Shown here: positions 1 through 10,518 of the stretch, in pieces
How positions within the stretch are numbered: the stretch's first letter is position 1
How the letters are laid out: the number at the start of each line of letters is the position of its first letter
Source of the DNA: Thelephora terrestris
Taxonomy: Eukaryota > Basidiomycota > Agaricomycetes > Thelephorales > Thelephoraceae
NCBI GenBank assembly: GCA_015956445.1
Contig: WIUZ02000010.1
Coordinates: 1,240,001-1,304,000 of the forward strand
Direction: 5' to 3'
DNA: 64,000 nucleotides
Notes under the pieces: model-generated
Databases searched by the model: none
What the model was told of the DNA's origin: nothing
The model's input: the letters and a program-made list of their open reading frames with translations, nothing else
Program-made: the position numbers and the translations under genes

Positions 1-153
1 CTCTTTAGGATTTCGGCCTGACTTGCAGTGACCTCGGACAACCTACTGGAAGAATAGAGACATGACCGTTCTCTCACAGCTAGTTGGACTAGTGAGTACT
101 CTGTGGAGTCGGCTCAGTGCACTGGTAGTTGTTGGGGTAGAGTGGCCCTGACA
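1..153. repeat. Fragment of an LTR-like repeat (family R)
   Basis: This stretch is closely similar to 11101-11258, sharing the core GACTAGTGAGTACTCTGTGG, and ends in GGCCCTGACA, the reverse complement of a TGTCAGGGCC terminus. It is the edge of a repeat that extends beyond the window, so its full length is unknown. The TGTCAG terminus is shared with the 555-bp repeats at 11596 and 14482. Confidence 0.6.
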
Positions 154-201
154 CCAACAAGGAGAACTGTCAGTGTTGCCTGATCAGTCCATGTCTTCCG
201 A

Positions 202-1205
202 TGACCCGCCGTCTATTTGCGCGACCTTCAAATCTAGTGCTAGTCCCCAGTCCCTACCTCCCTACCCCGCTGGCTACTGACTATGCGAGCCAACGACCCC
301 TCGATCGGTCACAGGAGGGTCACGCCCACTTGACGTCCCGATCATCGAACTGTTCCCGCGATCCCTTCGACGCACGTCATCGCACGCTGTTTCTGCCTCC
401 GTGGCCGTCCTCCCCAAACGGCACGTGATGTTGTGATCGGCCGATGTCTCCCGATCCCTTATCTCGTCGAGATGACATGTCCCCTCCCTCGGTCCGGTTC
501 CCTTCAGTCTAGACACGTGTCGACTCGTTCCCTCTCGCTCGCCAATCATCTTCGACTGCTCCCGCTCTCCCGCCCGGTTACAATCTTTTGATCTCGAACC
601 CGTAGACTTCCCCTTTCAGTCCTGTTTCTCACGATCGCTCCATCCTCTCGGTAAGACCTGTCCCAGCCTCGTTCCGGCCTCCCGATGAACCGTTTGTCTC
701 CCTACCCTGCGTCGGACTCTCGTTTATCCCCTTCTATCTACCTGTTCTTATTCTCCCACCGTTTCTCCATTTGTTCACTACTTTTCCCATCTCTTTCGCG
801 TAGATCGCACTGTCTGTACCTATAAATACCCTGTACTAGCTAGTTGAATGAACAAGAAACCCCTGGGCCTCTTCACACCTCTTCTCCCTTCTGCCTGAAC
901 GACCTGATCATCGAAAACCTCCAGCTCCTCGCTCTGACATCGAGTCCACTAGCCTCATAGTTCCAATAGCCCCCTAGCCTACTAGCCCATCGTCCACTAG
1001 CCCCCTAGCCCATCATCATCGTCTAGCAGGAGTTTGCTAGTACAGAGTTTTCCCTTCTCGTCCCGACAACGTCGCGACCTATCGTGATTCCCTCTCCTCT
1101 GTCTAGCTTCTCTCCCCTTCCCGACCTCTGCACAACCGGCGACCCCTCACCCCCACTTCTGCTATTCTGGTCGTGTCCCGACTCCACCCGGATAGTAGCA
1201 GTTCA
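202..1205 (+). mobile_element. Solo LTR of the Ty3/gypsy family
   Basis: This is a 1,004-bp copy of the LTR of the element at 19513-34527, in the opposite orientation. It starts TGACCC and ends AGCAGTTCA, and is flanked on both sides by CCGA (198-201 and 1206-1209), a clean 4-bp target duplication. A TATAAATA box lies at 821-828. No internal region remains, which fits recombination between two former LTRs. ORFs inside it are chance readings. Confidence 0.92.
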
Positions 1206-2168
1206 CCGATTGGTCAGTTGGTCCCGATCGAAGAGATGATCGTCGACAAGGCTGAAGAGGAGCCGAGGACTGTCAAGGTACGTCCAACTTGAACTGGGCA
1301 GCGTTGTAAACGCTCCCGGTTTAGTCGAGTGGGTCGGATGGCAGCCTCAAATCCTTACCCTCCTCCAGTTGAGTCAGATGGTGATGAGTCTGGTGGAGGT
1401 GAGGGAAGACAATTCCAGTACAGGGTAAACCAGCCACTCTGACAGGTTGAGTCAGAGGTCCAGCATTGCTACTTCACTCGACTTGCAGTTAAGGATTCCG
1501 CCCAGGGGTCCGATGGTGGATTGCTTGCCGACTATGTTGACACCGCTCCCAAGGAGTCACCAGGTCCTGGAGATGCTTGACCAGGTGTTGAGGAATTTGG
1601 GACACTGGGGGAAAGGGGTGGTGTTCTGGTCCAGAACATTGCAAGTTCATTGCAAGGAAATGGACAATGTGCCTGGCAACAACCAACCCAGTACATCGCA
1701 AACACATTCTGAAATTTTCAGGCCAATTTCCTTGCAGTGTTCTAGACCAGAACACCACCCCTTGCCCCCAGTGGGAGTATCTGATTGTCTGGTGGGGCCT
1801 TATGAAGGAGTATCTTCATACACGCTTGAACTGACAGTTCAGCTGAGTCCGGAGGATGGAGATGCAATGCTTGAGACATTGGCCGTTGATTGCTTCCAGA
1901 TTGTGGCGTATGAGATAGGCCAAGCGGAGGGGGAAGAAGTGATCTTCGGATTGCAGGGGTGAAACAGTTCCTGGTAGAACGCCAGGTCGGCTAGGATTCA
2001 ACTCTTAGTGTCAATATTATAACCAGTTTGTTTGTCCGGCTACAATATTGCCTTGGAATTGATTGCGCTGTCGTGCCGTTGAATCAGCCGTTCCCCAAAT
2101 CTTCCTATTGGCTGGTTGACCCCATTGAGTTCCAGCAGTTCCTCGGCCTCCCCTTATCGGAACGGTCT
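1206..2168 (+). pseudogene. Remnant of an unrecognised spliced gene
   Basis: Coding-like sequence on the plus strand continues on both sides of the 171-bp palindromic element at 1603-1773 in the ORF spanning 1447-1962, and an acidic, protein-like segment ends at 1962. A GTACGT donor-like site lies at 1279. A further short open stretch runs from 2028 to the truncated palindromic element at 2169. I recognise no domain. The solo LTR lies directly upstream, so the 5' part of any gene is disrupted. It may be the tail of one of the transposon-borne genes seen further right (compare gene D), but I could not show clear similarity. Confidence 0.35.
1603..1773. mobile_element. 171-bp palindromic CACTG element (MITE)
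   Basis: Inverted ends CACTGGGGG...CCCCCAGTG enclose an almost complete palindrome whose arms share GTTCTGGTCCAGAACA-like and CTTGCAGTG-like sequence. A 3-bp target duplication GGA sits at 1600-1602 and 1774-1776. There is no coding capacity. The termini and 3-bp duplication fit a non-autonomous CACTA/EnSpm element; this is the smallest of the nine in the window. Confidence 0.9.
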
Positions 2169-2506
2169 CACTGGGGGCAAGGGCACCTGGAATCAGTGAT
2201 TACATCTTGATTACATGGTGAGTCCATGTGCACTTTCCAATAATTGTAATCACCAATTCCAGGTTGATTACATCTCAAATGTTACCTTGACATGTAATCC
2301 AACCAATGTCCGCCAATTCCATTTGAAATGTTCTGAACAAATGTTTCTGGGATGTTTTTTACCTGTGGGCAAAAATGATGCTGCAATGTAGTCAACATGT
2401 TCTTCAATCGTCCAAGATGTAATCTAAATGCGCTCAAAAACATGAGATGTTTTCACAATGTGCCCAGTGGGCACATTCAGGAAACATTGCTTGGGAACAT
2501 CTTGTT
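2169..2506. mobile_element. Truncated palindromic CACTG element
   Basis: It starts CACTGGGGGCAAGGGCACC and matches the reverse complement of the 501-bp element at 26686-27186 over about 340 bases. It then stops near 2506, so the far arm and terminus are missing. No second target-site copy can be identified. Confidence 0.85.
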
Positions 2507-3300
2507 TTCTGGATGTTCTTCCCCGCTTCGCACTCTCTTCCCAGGAACCCCTTTTGAATCCCCGTGCTCTAGGCTTCATTCATCCGTTTCTCGATTCACC
2601 GGGACTTCAATATTCCTGATGCCTCATTCGCCAAGACTCTCATCATGCTCTCAACTCTTGTTCTAGCCTCTCGTTACTAGTCCCCATTGATATTGCATCT
2701 TCCTGCTGCTGATTCCCGGTCCCCTCATCGTCTTGTGCCCAGTTCTTCACCCTTCGCCTTTCCCATCGATTGGAACACTCCGATCAATTGATCCACTGCA
2801 TTCCCCGCTCCATTCCGTTCTCCGAGCAATTGCTTTCACCACTTTTGCCTTTGTCTTTTGCCCTCGAGTCTGTTTCCCTGTGTTTTTTCCTTTATGACGC
2901 AGCTCTCCTCTCTTGCTGTTGTCACTCTTCATCATTCTCCTTTAGTGATGTTTCCCCTCTGTAGTTACCCCTTTGACCTAGTTCCCCTTAGTTTCGCTTT
3001 TCGTTTCCCACTCTCTCTCTCTCAAGCTATCCTCGACACTGCCTATTCAGGAGATTCCTCGGTTTCCTTTATATACTGTGTCCTAGATAGCCATGAATGC
3101 ATTGATTTAGATCCCCCAGTTCAGTTCCAGTCCGAGTCTCCAGTTCTCCAGTTCGTTCTCCAAGTCTCCAGTTCTCTCTCTCTGTGTTTCAGTGCTGCTA
3201 TCCTATCTGCCTACCCTGCTACTCTAAGCCCTCGCAACAAATCTCCACTGCAACTTGTTGCAACCTCGGTTCCCATCCCACTCTGCTTTGTCTCGGTACT
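2507..3300. other. Pyrimidine-rich stretch with no recognised gene
   Basis: The plus strand is rich in C and T, with TCTC and CCAGTTCTC-type runs and a TATATA-like sequence near 3071. The ORFs here (for example 2858-3316) have no recognisable domain and follow the base composition. It could be a promoter or an old LTR. It ends where the terminal repeat TGTCACGAAC begins at 3301. Confidence 0.4.
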
Positions 3301-3544
3301 TGTCACGAACGCGTGACATAGTGGCCAAGATCGCACAAATAATTCATGACATTGGTTGCATTGGTAATATTAATACAAAAGGAATGCAGTACAAAACAAC
3401 TAAACAAGGACGAATGGATCCACGTCACAAGCACACTCCTGAGAAAATGGACAACGATGAGCGAATTGATGAGGATTATGTACGCTCTGTGGGCAATGAG
3501 CCCCTTCAGCTATCTTTTCTCCATGGGTCATGGGCCATGCAATG

Positions 3545-3960
3545 TTGTACAACGTGTTGTACAACCCATGACCCATGGGAAATAGATAGGTATCCGTTGC
3601 CCATGCCTCATGGGTTGTACAACACTATCCATTCTCCATGCCCCATGGGTTGTACAATGCTATCCGTTCCCCATGCCTCATGGGTGTACAATGCTATCCT
3701 TTCCCCATGGGGCATGGGTTGTACAACACTATCCATTCCCCATGGGGCATGGGTTGTACAACACTATCCATTTCCCATGCCCCATGGGTTGTACAACACT
3801 ATCCATTCCCCATGGGGCATGGGTTGTACAACGCTATCTGTTTCCCATGCCTCATGGGTTGTACAACACTATCCATTCCCCATGGGGCATGGGTTGTACA
3901 ATAGCATCTTGTGCCCATGGGGCATCAGTTGCACAGTGGTGTCCTTTCTCCATGTCCCAT
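3545..3960. repeat. Tandem array, CCATGGGG/TTGTACAA type (left arm)
   Basis: About ten imperfect units of roughly 40-46 bases combine CCCATGGG or CCCATGAG with GGTTGTACAACACTATCC. Both CCATGG and TTGTACAA are palindromic, so the single strand can fold at every unit as well as pairing with the other arm. Confidence 0.9.
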
Positions 3961-4199
3961 GGATTGTATCACTATTCCAGGAAAGGAGATACTTCATAAA
4001 TCAACCATCATAAGAGGTCCTTTATGGACAACCAACAGGAAACACTAATGAGTTACATAACAAACTGTGTGACTTTGAAAAAATCAAACTCTGTTTGTAT
4101 GCATGATAGACCACATACCAGTTTGTGGCTCTAACCTGACCCAATGTAAACCTGACCCATGACCCTAAGCTTAACCTAATCCTGAACCTGGTCTAATCC

Positions 4200-4335
4200 C
4201 AAATCTCACCCTAACCTAACCTAACCTAACCTAATCTGACCTGAACCTAAACCTAACCTAACCTAAACCTAACCTAACCTAAACCTAACCTAACCTAAAC
4301 CTAACCTAACCTAAACCTAACCTAACCTAACCTAG
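4200..4335. repeat. CCTAA/CCTAAA telomere-like array (left arm)
   Basis: CCTAAC and CCTAAA repeats form a 16-base higher-order unit, ACCTAACCTAACCTAA. The usual fungal telomere repeat is TTAGGG, so this is not a standard fungal telomere. The complementary array lies at 4984-5140. Confidence 0.9.
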
Positions 4336-4983
4336 TATGGGCAAACCTAACCCACCTATCATCTCCTATTTCAGCCTAATGTCATATATACCAGCCAAAA
4401 CTAACTTCACCCAGTTGCAAACATATGACTTGGGTCACAGGACCATAAAGCAAACTGCAGTCCCCTCAGTCTGTGCTCAACCATCCCATAGGCCCACAGA
4501 CCCACATATATATCATCAGCAACCCAGCAACAAGTTTGTCACCCATGTTCAACCCCAAACCACTCCCACCCTTTGTTCTGTGCTATCTTAAAGCCTGACC
4601 ATAACTCTAGCTCACCCACCCATGTTAATCCTTTTGTAGACTATGTTATAGGTCTACAAACTATATGTTTGTAGGCCACTTGCTTGTGGGCCCAATGAGG
4701 TGGATGAGCTTGAGTTATGGTTTGTCTGTGAGATGGCACAGAACAAAGGGTGAGGGTGGTTTGTGGTTGAGCATTGGTGACAAGCATGTTGCTGGGTTGC
4801 TGATGATATATATGTGGGTCTGTGGGCCTATGGGATGGTTGAGCACAGACTGAGGGGACTGCAGTTTGCTTTATGGTCCTGTGACCCAAGTCATATGTTT
4901 GCAACTGGGTGAAGTTAGTTTTGGCTGGTATATATGACATTAGGCTGAAATAGGAGATGATAGGTGGGTTAGGTTTGCCCATA

Positions 4984-5140
4984 CTAGGTTAGGTTAGGTT
5001 AGGTTTAGGTTAGGTTAGGTTTAGGTTAGGTTAGGTTTAGGTTAGGTTAGGTTTAGGTTAGGTTAGGTTTAGGTTAGGTTAGGTTTAGGTTCAGGTCAGA
5101 TTAGGTTAGGTTAGGTTAGGTTAGGTTAGGGTGAGATTTG
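4984..5140. repeat. TTAGG/TTTAGG telomere-like array (right arm)
   Basis: This is the inverted partner of the array at 4200-4335, with the same 16-base higher-order pattern and slightly more copies. The inner arm sequence between the two arrays is also inverted, which accounts for the mirrored ORFs there. Confidence 0.9.
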
Positions 5141-5339
5141 GGATTAGACCAGGTTCAGGATTAGGTTAAGCTTAGGGTCATGGGTCAGGTTTACATTGGG
5201 TCAGGTTAGAGCCACAAACTGGTATGTGGTCTATCATGCATACAAACAGAGTTTGATTTTTTCAAAGTCACACAGTTTGTTATGTAACTCATTAGTGTTT
5301 CCTGTTGGTTGTCCATAAAGGACCTCTTATGATGGTTGA

Positions 5340-6000
5340 TTTATGAAGTATCTCCTTTCCTGGAATAGTGATACAATCCATGGGACATGGAGAAAGGACA
5401 CCACTGTGCAACTGATGCCCCATGGGCACAAGATGCTATTGTACAACCCATGCCCCATGGGGAATGGATAGTGTTGTACAACCCATGAGGCATGGGAAAC
5501 AGATAGCGTTGTACAACCCATGCCCCAGGGGGAATGGATAGTGTTGTACAACCCATGCCCCATGGGGAACGGATAGTGTTGTACAATCCATGCCCCAGGG
5601 GGAATGGATAGTGTTGTACAACCCATGCTCCATGGGGAAGGGATAGTGTTGTACAACCCATGCCCCATGGGGAACGGATAGTGTTGTACAATCCATGGGG
5701 CATGGGGAATGGATAGCATTGTACAACCCATGCCCCATGGGAATGGATAGTGTTGTACAACCCATGGGGCATGGGGAACAGATAGTGTTGTACAACCCAT
5801 GGGGCATGGGGAAAGGATAGCGTTGTACAACCCATGGGGCATGGAGAGCGGATAGCATTGTACAACCCATGGGGCATGGGCAGCATATACCGTTGTACAA
5901 CCCATGGGGCATGGGCAGCATATACCATTATACAACCCATGGGGCATGGGCAACGGATACCTATCTATTTCCCATGGGTCATGTGTTGTACAATGGTATC
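5340..6000. repeat. Tandem array, CCATGGGG/TTGTACAA type (right arm)
   Basis: This is the inverted counterpart of 3545-3960 but longer, with about fifteen units. The difference in unit number shows that the arms have expanded or contracted independently since the hairpin formed. Confidence 0.9.
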
Positions 6001-6858
6001 TTTTCTCCATGGGTCATGGGTTGTACAACGTTGCATGGCCCATGACCCATGGAGAAAAGATAGCTGAACCCTGTGGGACAATACAAATACACCCGAGTCA
6101 CCGGATCTTGCCAGCAATCTCTGCACCCCAACACGTCATGTTGAAGACTCTCATGCATCTCCTGCTTCACGTCCGTTAAAGCCTCGCTCACTAATGTGAA
6201 CCCATAGCGGTTCTGGAGACCCGCAACCTCCACCTTCAACTTCATCCAAATCTGGTGAGCCTTGTCGGATGGATGACACCGCTGACCAGAATGAGTCATT
6301 GGACTCTTGCGACTCTTCTTCTTTTGGGTCCTCTCCACCATTTGATGAGCCGGAACAGGACTCCAAGGAGGGGATTGAGGGAGAGGAATTCCCTGATCCT
6401 GGCAGTGTCGGAGGGACAACGGGGGAGTGAGGAGCTGGGTCGGTGCAATAAGCTTCTTGGCATTGATGGCTGAAGTACCAGTAGAGAGACTCCTGAAATG
6501 GTTTCCAATGTTCCAAGGCAAAGTGAGAAAAGTCTTCATTAAGACTGTTGACAACGACATACATAACATCCATCCGATTCTCCAACTTCCTGATACAATC
6601 TTCCCTCTCCTGCTCCATTGCATCCAACAGAGGGAAAACACCGGGGGCCTGCATAATGGTTTGGTTGGGATCTTCATAACCGGCCTGATCCTAGAAATGA
6701 GGAGGAGCGTGGTGGGCGGTCAAGAAGTCCACAGCAACCCTGTTGTCATGGGCGATGTTGGCGGGCGTGTCGTACAAGTGTTGTTCAACTTCATAGGGGG
6801 TATCGGCCTCATAAGGAGAGGCAGAAACAAAGGGGGTGGCAACAGCGTTGAGAGACAT

Positions 6859-7477
6859 AATAGTAAAAGGTGTTTGTGAGAGGAAGGGGGTTGTAGATTG
6901 GTGGGAGTGGAAAAGAGACGATGAGGAGAAAAGACCAAGAAAACCCACAGGCTAAATACGCCCAGAACAATGGGATGCCCAAAAGGGTAACAACAATAAA
7001 CCATTATCTGTTGTTATCCCAAAAAGGATAAACGAACCCTCAGCCCCAATCACGATCCCATCAACTCTGGGAAATCCCCATCAATCATAGGAAATCCCCA
7101 CCATTCTTCTAAAATTACCATGAAACCTGAGAATTCCCCATCGATCAGGAGAAATCCCCATTGTACTCTTATTAATTCAGCCTCTATTGTTCTCCTATTT
7201 ACATTTGCCAGTAATTGTTCTGAGTCTCTTCATCCTGACTCATTTACCCTACCCTAAACTACGCACAGACCATGTTGACTCCTGTTTGACTCACAGTACA
7301 ATTACTAAGCCTGTAGAAAATTGGGTATATAAGGAAGAGTGTTCGCTCCTTTCTTTCCCCATTCTCAATCTCTTCTGTACTCTCCTACTCACTGCAATAA
7401 ACAAAAGTAAGCCGAGGAATTCTCCTCACGCCTTACTAGTATCTGACTCATTCAAGCAGGAATTCTCCTGCCATTGT
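6859..7477. promoter_or_regulatory. Divergent promoter region of A and B with GAAATCCCCA repeats
   Basis: The region between the divergent genes A and B holds three to four copies of GAAATCCCCA or a close variant at about 7070-7165. The mirror region in the other arm has six of the same motif, GGGGATTTCTC. A GTATATAAGG box lies at 7325-7334, about 150 bases before the B start. The motif may be a binding site; this is inference. Confidence 0.55.
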
Positions 7478-8101
7478 ATGTTCAGCACTCCTAACCCCTT
7501 CCCTTCTACTAGTCCTCTCCAATGTCCGGTCATACCTGACGCTCAACGATCCATCTGGGAGTATAAACTCATCAGAAGCCTTCAACTTAATAGAACCGGT
7601 GGTCTATTAGCTCATCACCCTTATTATTGTCCCTTCGCTGCTCTCGACGCTGGAGTCACTACTCCTACATTTCTACTTGGAGCTGACCATCAGTTCCTCT
7701 GGAAGTCTGATCTTACTGAGAGCATGCTAGCCACCATCTACTTCAGTATCAGCCCGGCATTTTACTTTCCCACTCCCCGAATCCACCTCACCACCAACGT
7801 CCATACTCATTGCCCCGCTATCATTGTTCTTTGGTGGGACATACCAACTGATTTACCTTTTGCAGTTATAGAATATCTCACTAGCTTTGAAGATCTCAGC
7901 GGTCAAGACTTTGACCCCTTCATTCAGCATTTAGTCGAATTCTGCCAAGACCACAACTCGCCCATACATCCTTACCACTTCGAGTCACCACTTGCCCTCG
8001 ATATCCCTCCTCCTCTTGTCTCTACTCCAGGAACTCCTTTCCTCAAACCTCGTACAGACACTCCCCACCCCGCTAATCCTCTAGCGCCCCACAGACAGTA
8101 A
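7478..8101 (+). CDS. Gene B, unknown 207-residue protein of element 1
   Basis: A single exon from ATG 7478 to 8101 encodes about 207 residues. I do not recognise the family. The protein has a central conserved block (SIWEYKLIRSL; FLLGADHQFLW; HCPAIIVLWWDIP), an aromatic middle part and a Pro/Thr-rich tail with PPPL and STPGTPF. No signal peptide or membrane segment is evident. The inverted copy B' keeps the same frame and length with many, mostly conservative, changes (S/T, I/V, K/R, D/E), as expected when both copies have been under protein-level constraint. B is divergent from A and tail-to-tail with B'. Confidence 0.6.
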   Translation: MFSTPNPFPSTSPLQCPVIPDAQRSIWEYKLIRSLQLNRTGGLLAHHPYYCPFAALDAGVTTPTFLLGADHQFLWKSDLTESMLATIYFSISPAFYFPTPRIHLTTNVHTHCPAIIVLWWDIPTDLPFAVIEYLTSFEDLSGQDFDPFIQHLVEFCQDHNSPIHPYHFESPLALDIPPPLVSTPGTPFLKPRTDTPHPANPLAPHRQ

Positions 8102-8315
8102 GCAGGCCTTCAACCCTGACAGTACTCATGCTTTACTCTAGTCATTGCGGTCTTCCCCGGCGATTCACCAGACTTCTACAGGCAACTCAGAACAGATCTT
8201 CTGTTCCGGTGGTCATATAAATCACAACACTCAACCAGCACCTACCCTCAACTGCTTGTTCACTCTATCTAAGGTATCTGACTACCTGGAGTGTTTGTCA
8301 GGGTTGTAGGCCTGC
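8102..8315. other. Loop and symmetry centre of inverted element 1
   Basis: The B and B' arms run through mirrored GCAGGCCTRCAACCCTGACA sequence at 8103-8124 and 8298-8319. They leave a loop of about 170 bp (8126-8296) bounded by CCCTGACA and TGTCAGGG. These inner edges resemble the TGTCAGGG terminus of the 555-bp repeats at 11596 and 14482. No gene is seen in the loop. Confidence 0.6.
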
Positions 8316-8939
8316 TTACTGTTTGTGGGGCGCTAGAGGATTAGCGGAGGGGTGTGGGGTGTCGGGTTGAGTTTGGAAGGGGGTTCCGGGCGTAGAGGTG
8401 AGAGGAGGAGGGATATCAAGGGAGAGTGGCGACTCTGTCTGATAAGGGTGGACGGGTGAGTTATAGTCTTGGCAAAACTGGTTCAGTTGCTGAACGAACG
8501 GTTCGAAGTCTTGACCGCTGAGTTGTTCGAAGTGAACGAGATATTCTATAATCGAATAAGGTAGTTCAGTAGGGATGTCCCACCAAAGGATGATGAGAGC
8601 AGGACAGTGAGTGTGAACGTTGGTGGTTAAATGAACTTTGGGAGACGGGAAATAAAAGGCGGGGCTAACGCTGAAATAGACGGTTGCTAGGACACTCTCA
8701 GTGAGGTCTGAGTTCCAAAGGAACTGATGGTCTGCGCCTAGAAGGAAAGGGGGAGTAGTGACTCCGGCGTCGAGAGCTGCAAAGGGACGATAGTAAGGGA
8801 AATGGGTGAGTAAACCGGCGGTTCGGTTTACTTGAAGACTTCTGATGAGTTTATACTCCCAGATAGATCTCCTAGCGTCTGGGACAACTGGTCGTTGAAC
8901 GGGACTTGTAGATGGGAAAGGGTTAGGGGCGTTGAACAT
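8316..8939 (-). CDS. Gene B', inverted copy of B
   Basis: A single exon runs from ATG 8939 to 8316 and gives about 207 residues. It aligns end to end with B without frame loss; by eye roughly three quarters to four fifths of residues are identical and many differences are conservative. The C-terminal Pro-rich tail is also kept. It shares a divergent promoter region with A'. The function is unknown. Retention of an intact frame in both palindrome arms is the best sign that B is or was a real protein. Confidence 0.6.
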   Translation of the reverse strand: MFNAPNPFPSTSPVQRPVVPDARRSIWEYKLIRSLQVNRTAGLLTHFPYYRPFAALDAGVTTPPFLLGADHQFLWNSDLTESVLATVYFSVSPAFYFPSPKVHLTTNVHTHCPALIILWWDIPTELPYSIIEYLVHFEQLSGQDFEPFVQQLNQFCQDYNSPVHPYQTESPLSLDIPPPLTSTPGTPFQTQPDTPHPSANPLAPHKQ

Positions 8940-9614
8940 ACACTGGCAGGAGGATTCCTGCTAAGATGAGTTAGAAAAGGCAAGACGTGAGGAGAATTCC
9001 TCAGCTTACTTGTATTCAGGTTATGGGTAGAGGAGTACAGAAGAGATTGAGAATGGGGAAAAAGGAGGAGCGAGCACTCTTCCTTATATACCCAATCCTC
9101 TACAGGAGTCATTACTCTACAACGAGTCAAACAAGAGTCAACATGGTCTGTGCGTAGTTTAGGGTAGGGTAGATGAGTCAGAATGAGGGGACTTAGGACG
9201 ATAGGTAGTAATTATTCATACGGAAACAATAGGGGCACGAGTCGATGGAAGCATTCAGGGATTTCTCGTGTTCGATGGGGATTTCTCTGGATCAATGGTG
9301 GCAATAGAAGCGTGATGGGGATTTCCTGCGATCGATGGGGATTTCTCTCGTTTCATGGTGGTAATAGAAGACTGATGGGGATTTCTCTTGATCAGTGGGG
9401 ATTTCTCGGTTTTGATGGGATCGCGATTGGGGCTGAGGGTTCGTTTATCCTAATTGAGACTTTAATGGATAATAGGTTATTGTCTTCCCTTTTTGGTTCC
9501 CTCTTGAGCCAGGGTGTATTTAAGTCAGGGGGATTAATGGTCGTTCCCCTCATCGTCTCTTTTCCACTCCCACCAAACACCAGTACCACCGTCTCCTCAA
9601 TATCCATTACTACT
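8940..9614. promoter_or_regulatory. Divergent promoter region of B' and A' with GGGGATTTCTC repeats
   Basis: Six near-identical copies of (GAT)GGGGATTTCTC lie at about 9257, 9273, 9313, 9333, 9373 and 9395, with GCAATAGAAG or GTAATAGAAG also repeated. The pattern is denser than in the mirror region at 7070-7165. A TATA-like CTTATATACC (minus strand: GGTATATAAG) lies near 9085, about 150 bases before B'. These repeats may be regulatory or an expanded minisatellite. Confidence 0.6.
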
Positions 9615-10518
9615 ATGTCTGCTTTCGCTGCCAACAACGCCGTGCTCAACGCCGCCGCTACCCCCTTCACCCCGTCCTTCGAGACGGCTGCTCCTTACGA
9701 CGTGGAGCAACATCTATATGACTCCCCCGCCAACATCGCCCATGACAACCAGGTTGCCATTAATTTCCTTACTGCTCATAATGCCCCTGCCGAGTTCTGG
9801 GAGCAAGCTGGGTATGAAGACCCCCGACTTTCCGGGCCTGTGGTCCGGGCTCAACACCCTGGAGCCGTCCGTCTATTGGATGCTATGGAGAGGGAGAGGG
9901 AGGATCGGATTGCGAAGTTGGAGAAGCGGGTGGACCTCATGTACGTTATCATGAATAGTTTGAATGATGACTTCTCTCACTTTGCTTTGGAACATTGGGG
10001 ACCTTTCCAGGCATCTCTCTTCCGATATTTCGGACACCAGTGTCACGGGACCTATTGCACCGACCCCCCTTGCAAGTCCCCAGTCGTCCCTTCACCACCG
10101 CCAGGATCAGGGTGTTCCTCTCCCTCCCTCCCCTCCCTGGAGTCCTGCCCCAGTTCGCCAGATGGTGGAGAGGTCCCAGAAGAAGAAGAACCGCAAGAGT
10201 CCGATGACTTGTTCTGGACAACGTTGTCGTCCCTCCGACAAGTCACGTCAGGTTCGGATGAAGCTGAAGGTGGAAGTGGCGGGTCTCCAAGACCGTTATG
10301 GGTTCGCATTAGTGAGCGGGGCCTTGTCGGACGTGCGACGCGAGATGAATGATAGCTTGTATCATGATGTGTTGGGGTGCAGGGAGTGTTGGCAGGATCC
10401 GGTGTCGCGGGCATATTCGTATTGTCCTGAGAGTATTTACAACCCTCATCATTTCGCTCATCGTTGTCCTTTTGCTCAGGAATGTGCTTGCGACGTAGAC
10501 CCGTTTGTCCTTGTCTGA
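9615..10518 (+). CDS. Gene A', unknown charged/coiled-coil protein with Cys-rich tail
   Basis: The start is ATG 9615 (MSAFAANNAVLNAAATPF). The first exon covers PYDVEQHLYDSPANIAHDN, a short heptad-like stretch (DAMEREREDRIAKLEKRVD), and a Ser/Pro/Glu-rich acidic part. A second reading frame, probably joined by a short intron near 10210-10250, gives the conserved segment KVEVAGLQDRYGF, a Cys-containing part (GCRECWQDPV, RCPFAQECACD) and a stop at 10518. The same two blocks are conserved in the left copy A. The family is not recognised and the exact splice sites are uncertain. It lies in the right arm of element 1, divergent from B'. Confidence 0.55.

Larger units (their letters stand above)
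3505..6068. mobile_element. 2.56-kb foldback hairpin with tandem arrays
   Basis: The terminal inverted repeat starts TTCAGCTATCTTTTCTCC and each arm is about 1.2 kb, centred near 4650. From outside to inside each arm holds a tandem array built on CCCATGGG and TTGTACAACACTATCC, a unique stretch, a TTAGG-type array and a further unique stretch. The element sits inside the 3' part of gene A. Flanking CTGTGGGCAAT (3487-3497) and CTGTGGGACAAT (6071-6082) look like a target duplication of about 11 bp, imperfect by one base, which would suit a foldback or Mutator-like element. Repetitive ORFs occur in several frames of both strands, so they are not proteins. Confidence 0.85.
3400..6858 (-). pseudogene. 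Gene A (left copy), split by the hairpin
   Basis: This is the minus-strand homologue of gene A' at 9615-10518. The start is the ATG at 6858. Shared blocks include PYEVEQHLYDTPANIAHDN, a charged segment around MEQEREDCIRKLENRMD that looks like a short coiled coil, and a Cys-containing C-terminal part (VLGCRDCWQDPV). The 2.56-kb hairpin at 3505-6068 separates the last part, whose stop is near 3400. The function is unknown. It diverges from gene B through a shared promoter region at 6859-7477. Given the insertion, this copy is unlikely to make a full product. Confidence 0.6.

Noticed and set aside
3255-4013. 252-residue plus-strand ORF and overlapping repetitive ORFs
   Set aside because: They are translations of the tandem array in the hairpin; similar repetitive peptides appear in several frames and again on the other strand at 5327-6010.
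4337-4982. Mirrored ORFs starting MGKPNPPIISYF on opposite strands
   Set aside because: They arise from the inverted arms of the same hairpin and have no independent support.
4200-5140. Interstitial telomere or chromosome end
   Set aside because: The arrays are inverted inside a mobile hairpin, the unit is TTAGG/TTTAGG rather than TTAGGG, and unique sequence continues on both sides.
9250-9410. CRISPR-like array from regularly repeated GGGGATTTCTC
   Set aside because: Repeats are too short and unevenly spaced and the genome is eukaryotic; better explained as promoter motifs or a minisatellite.
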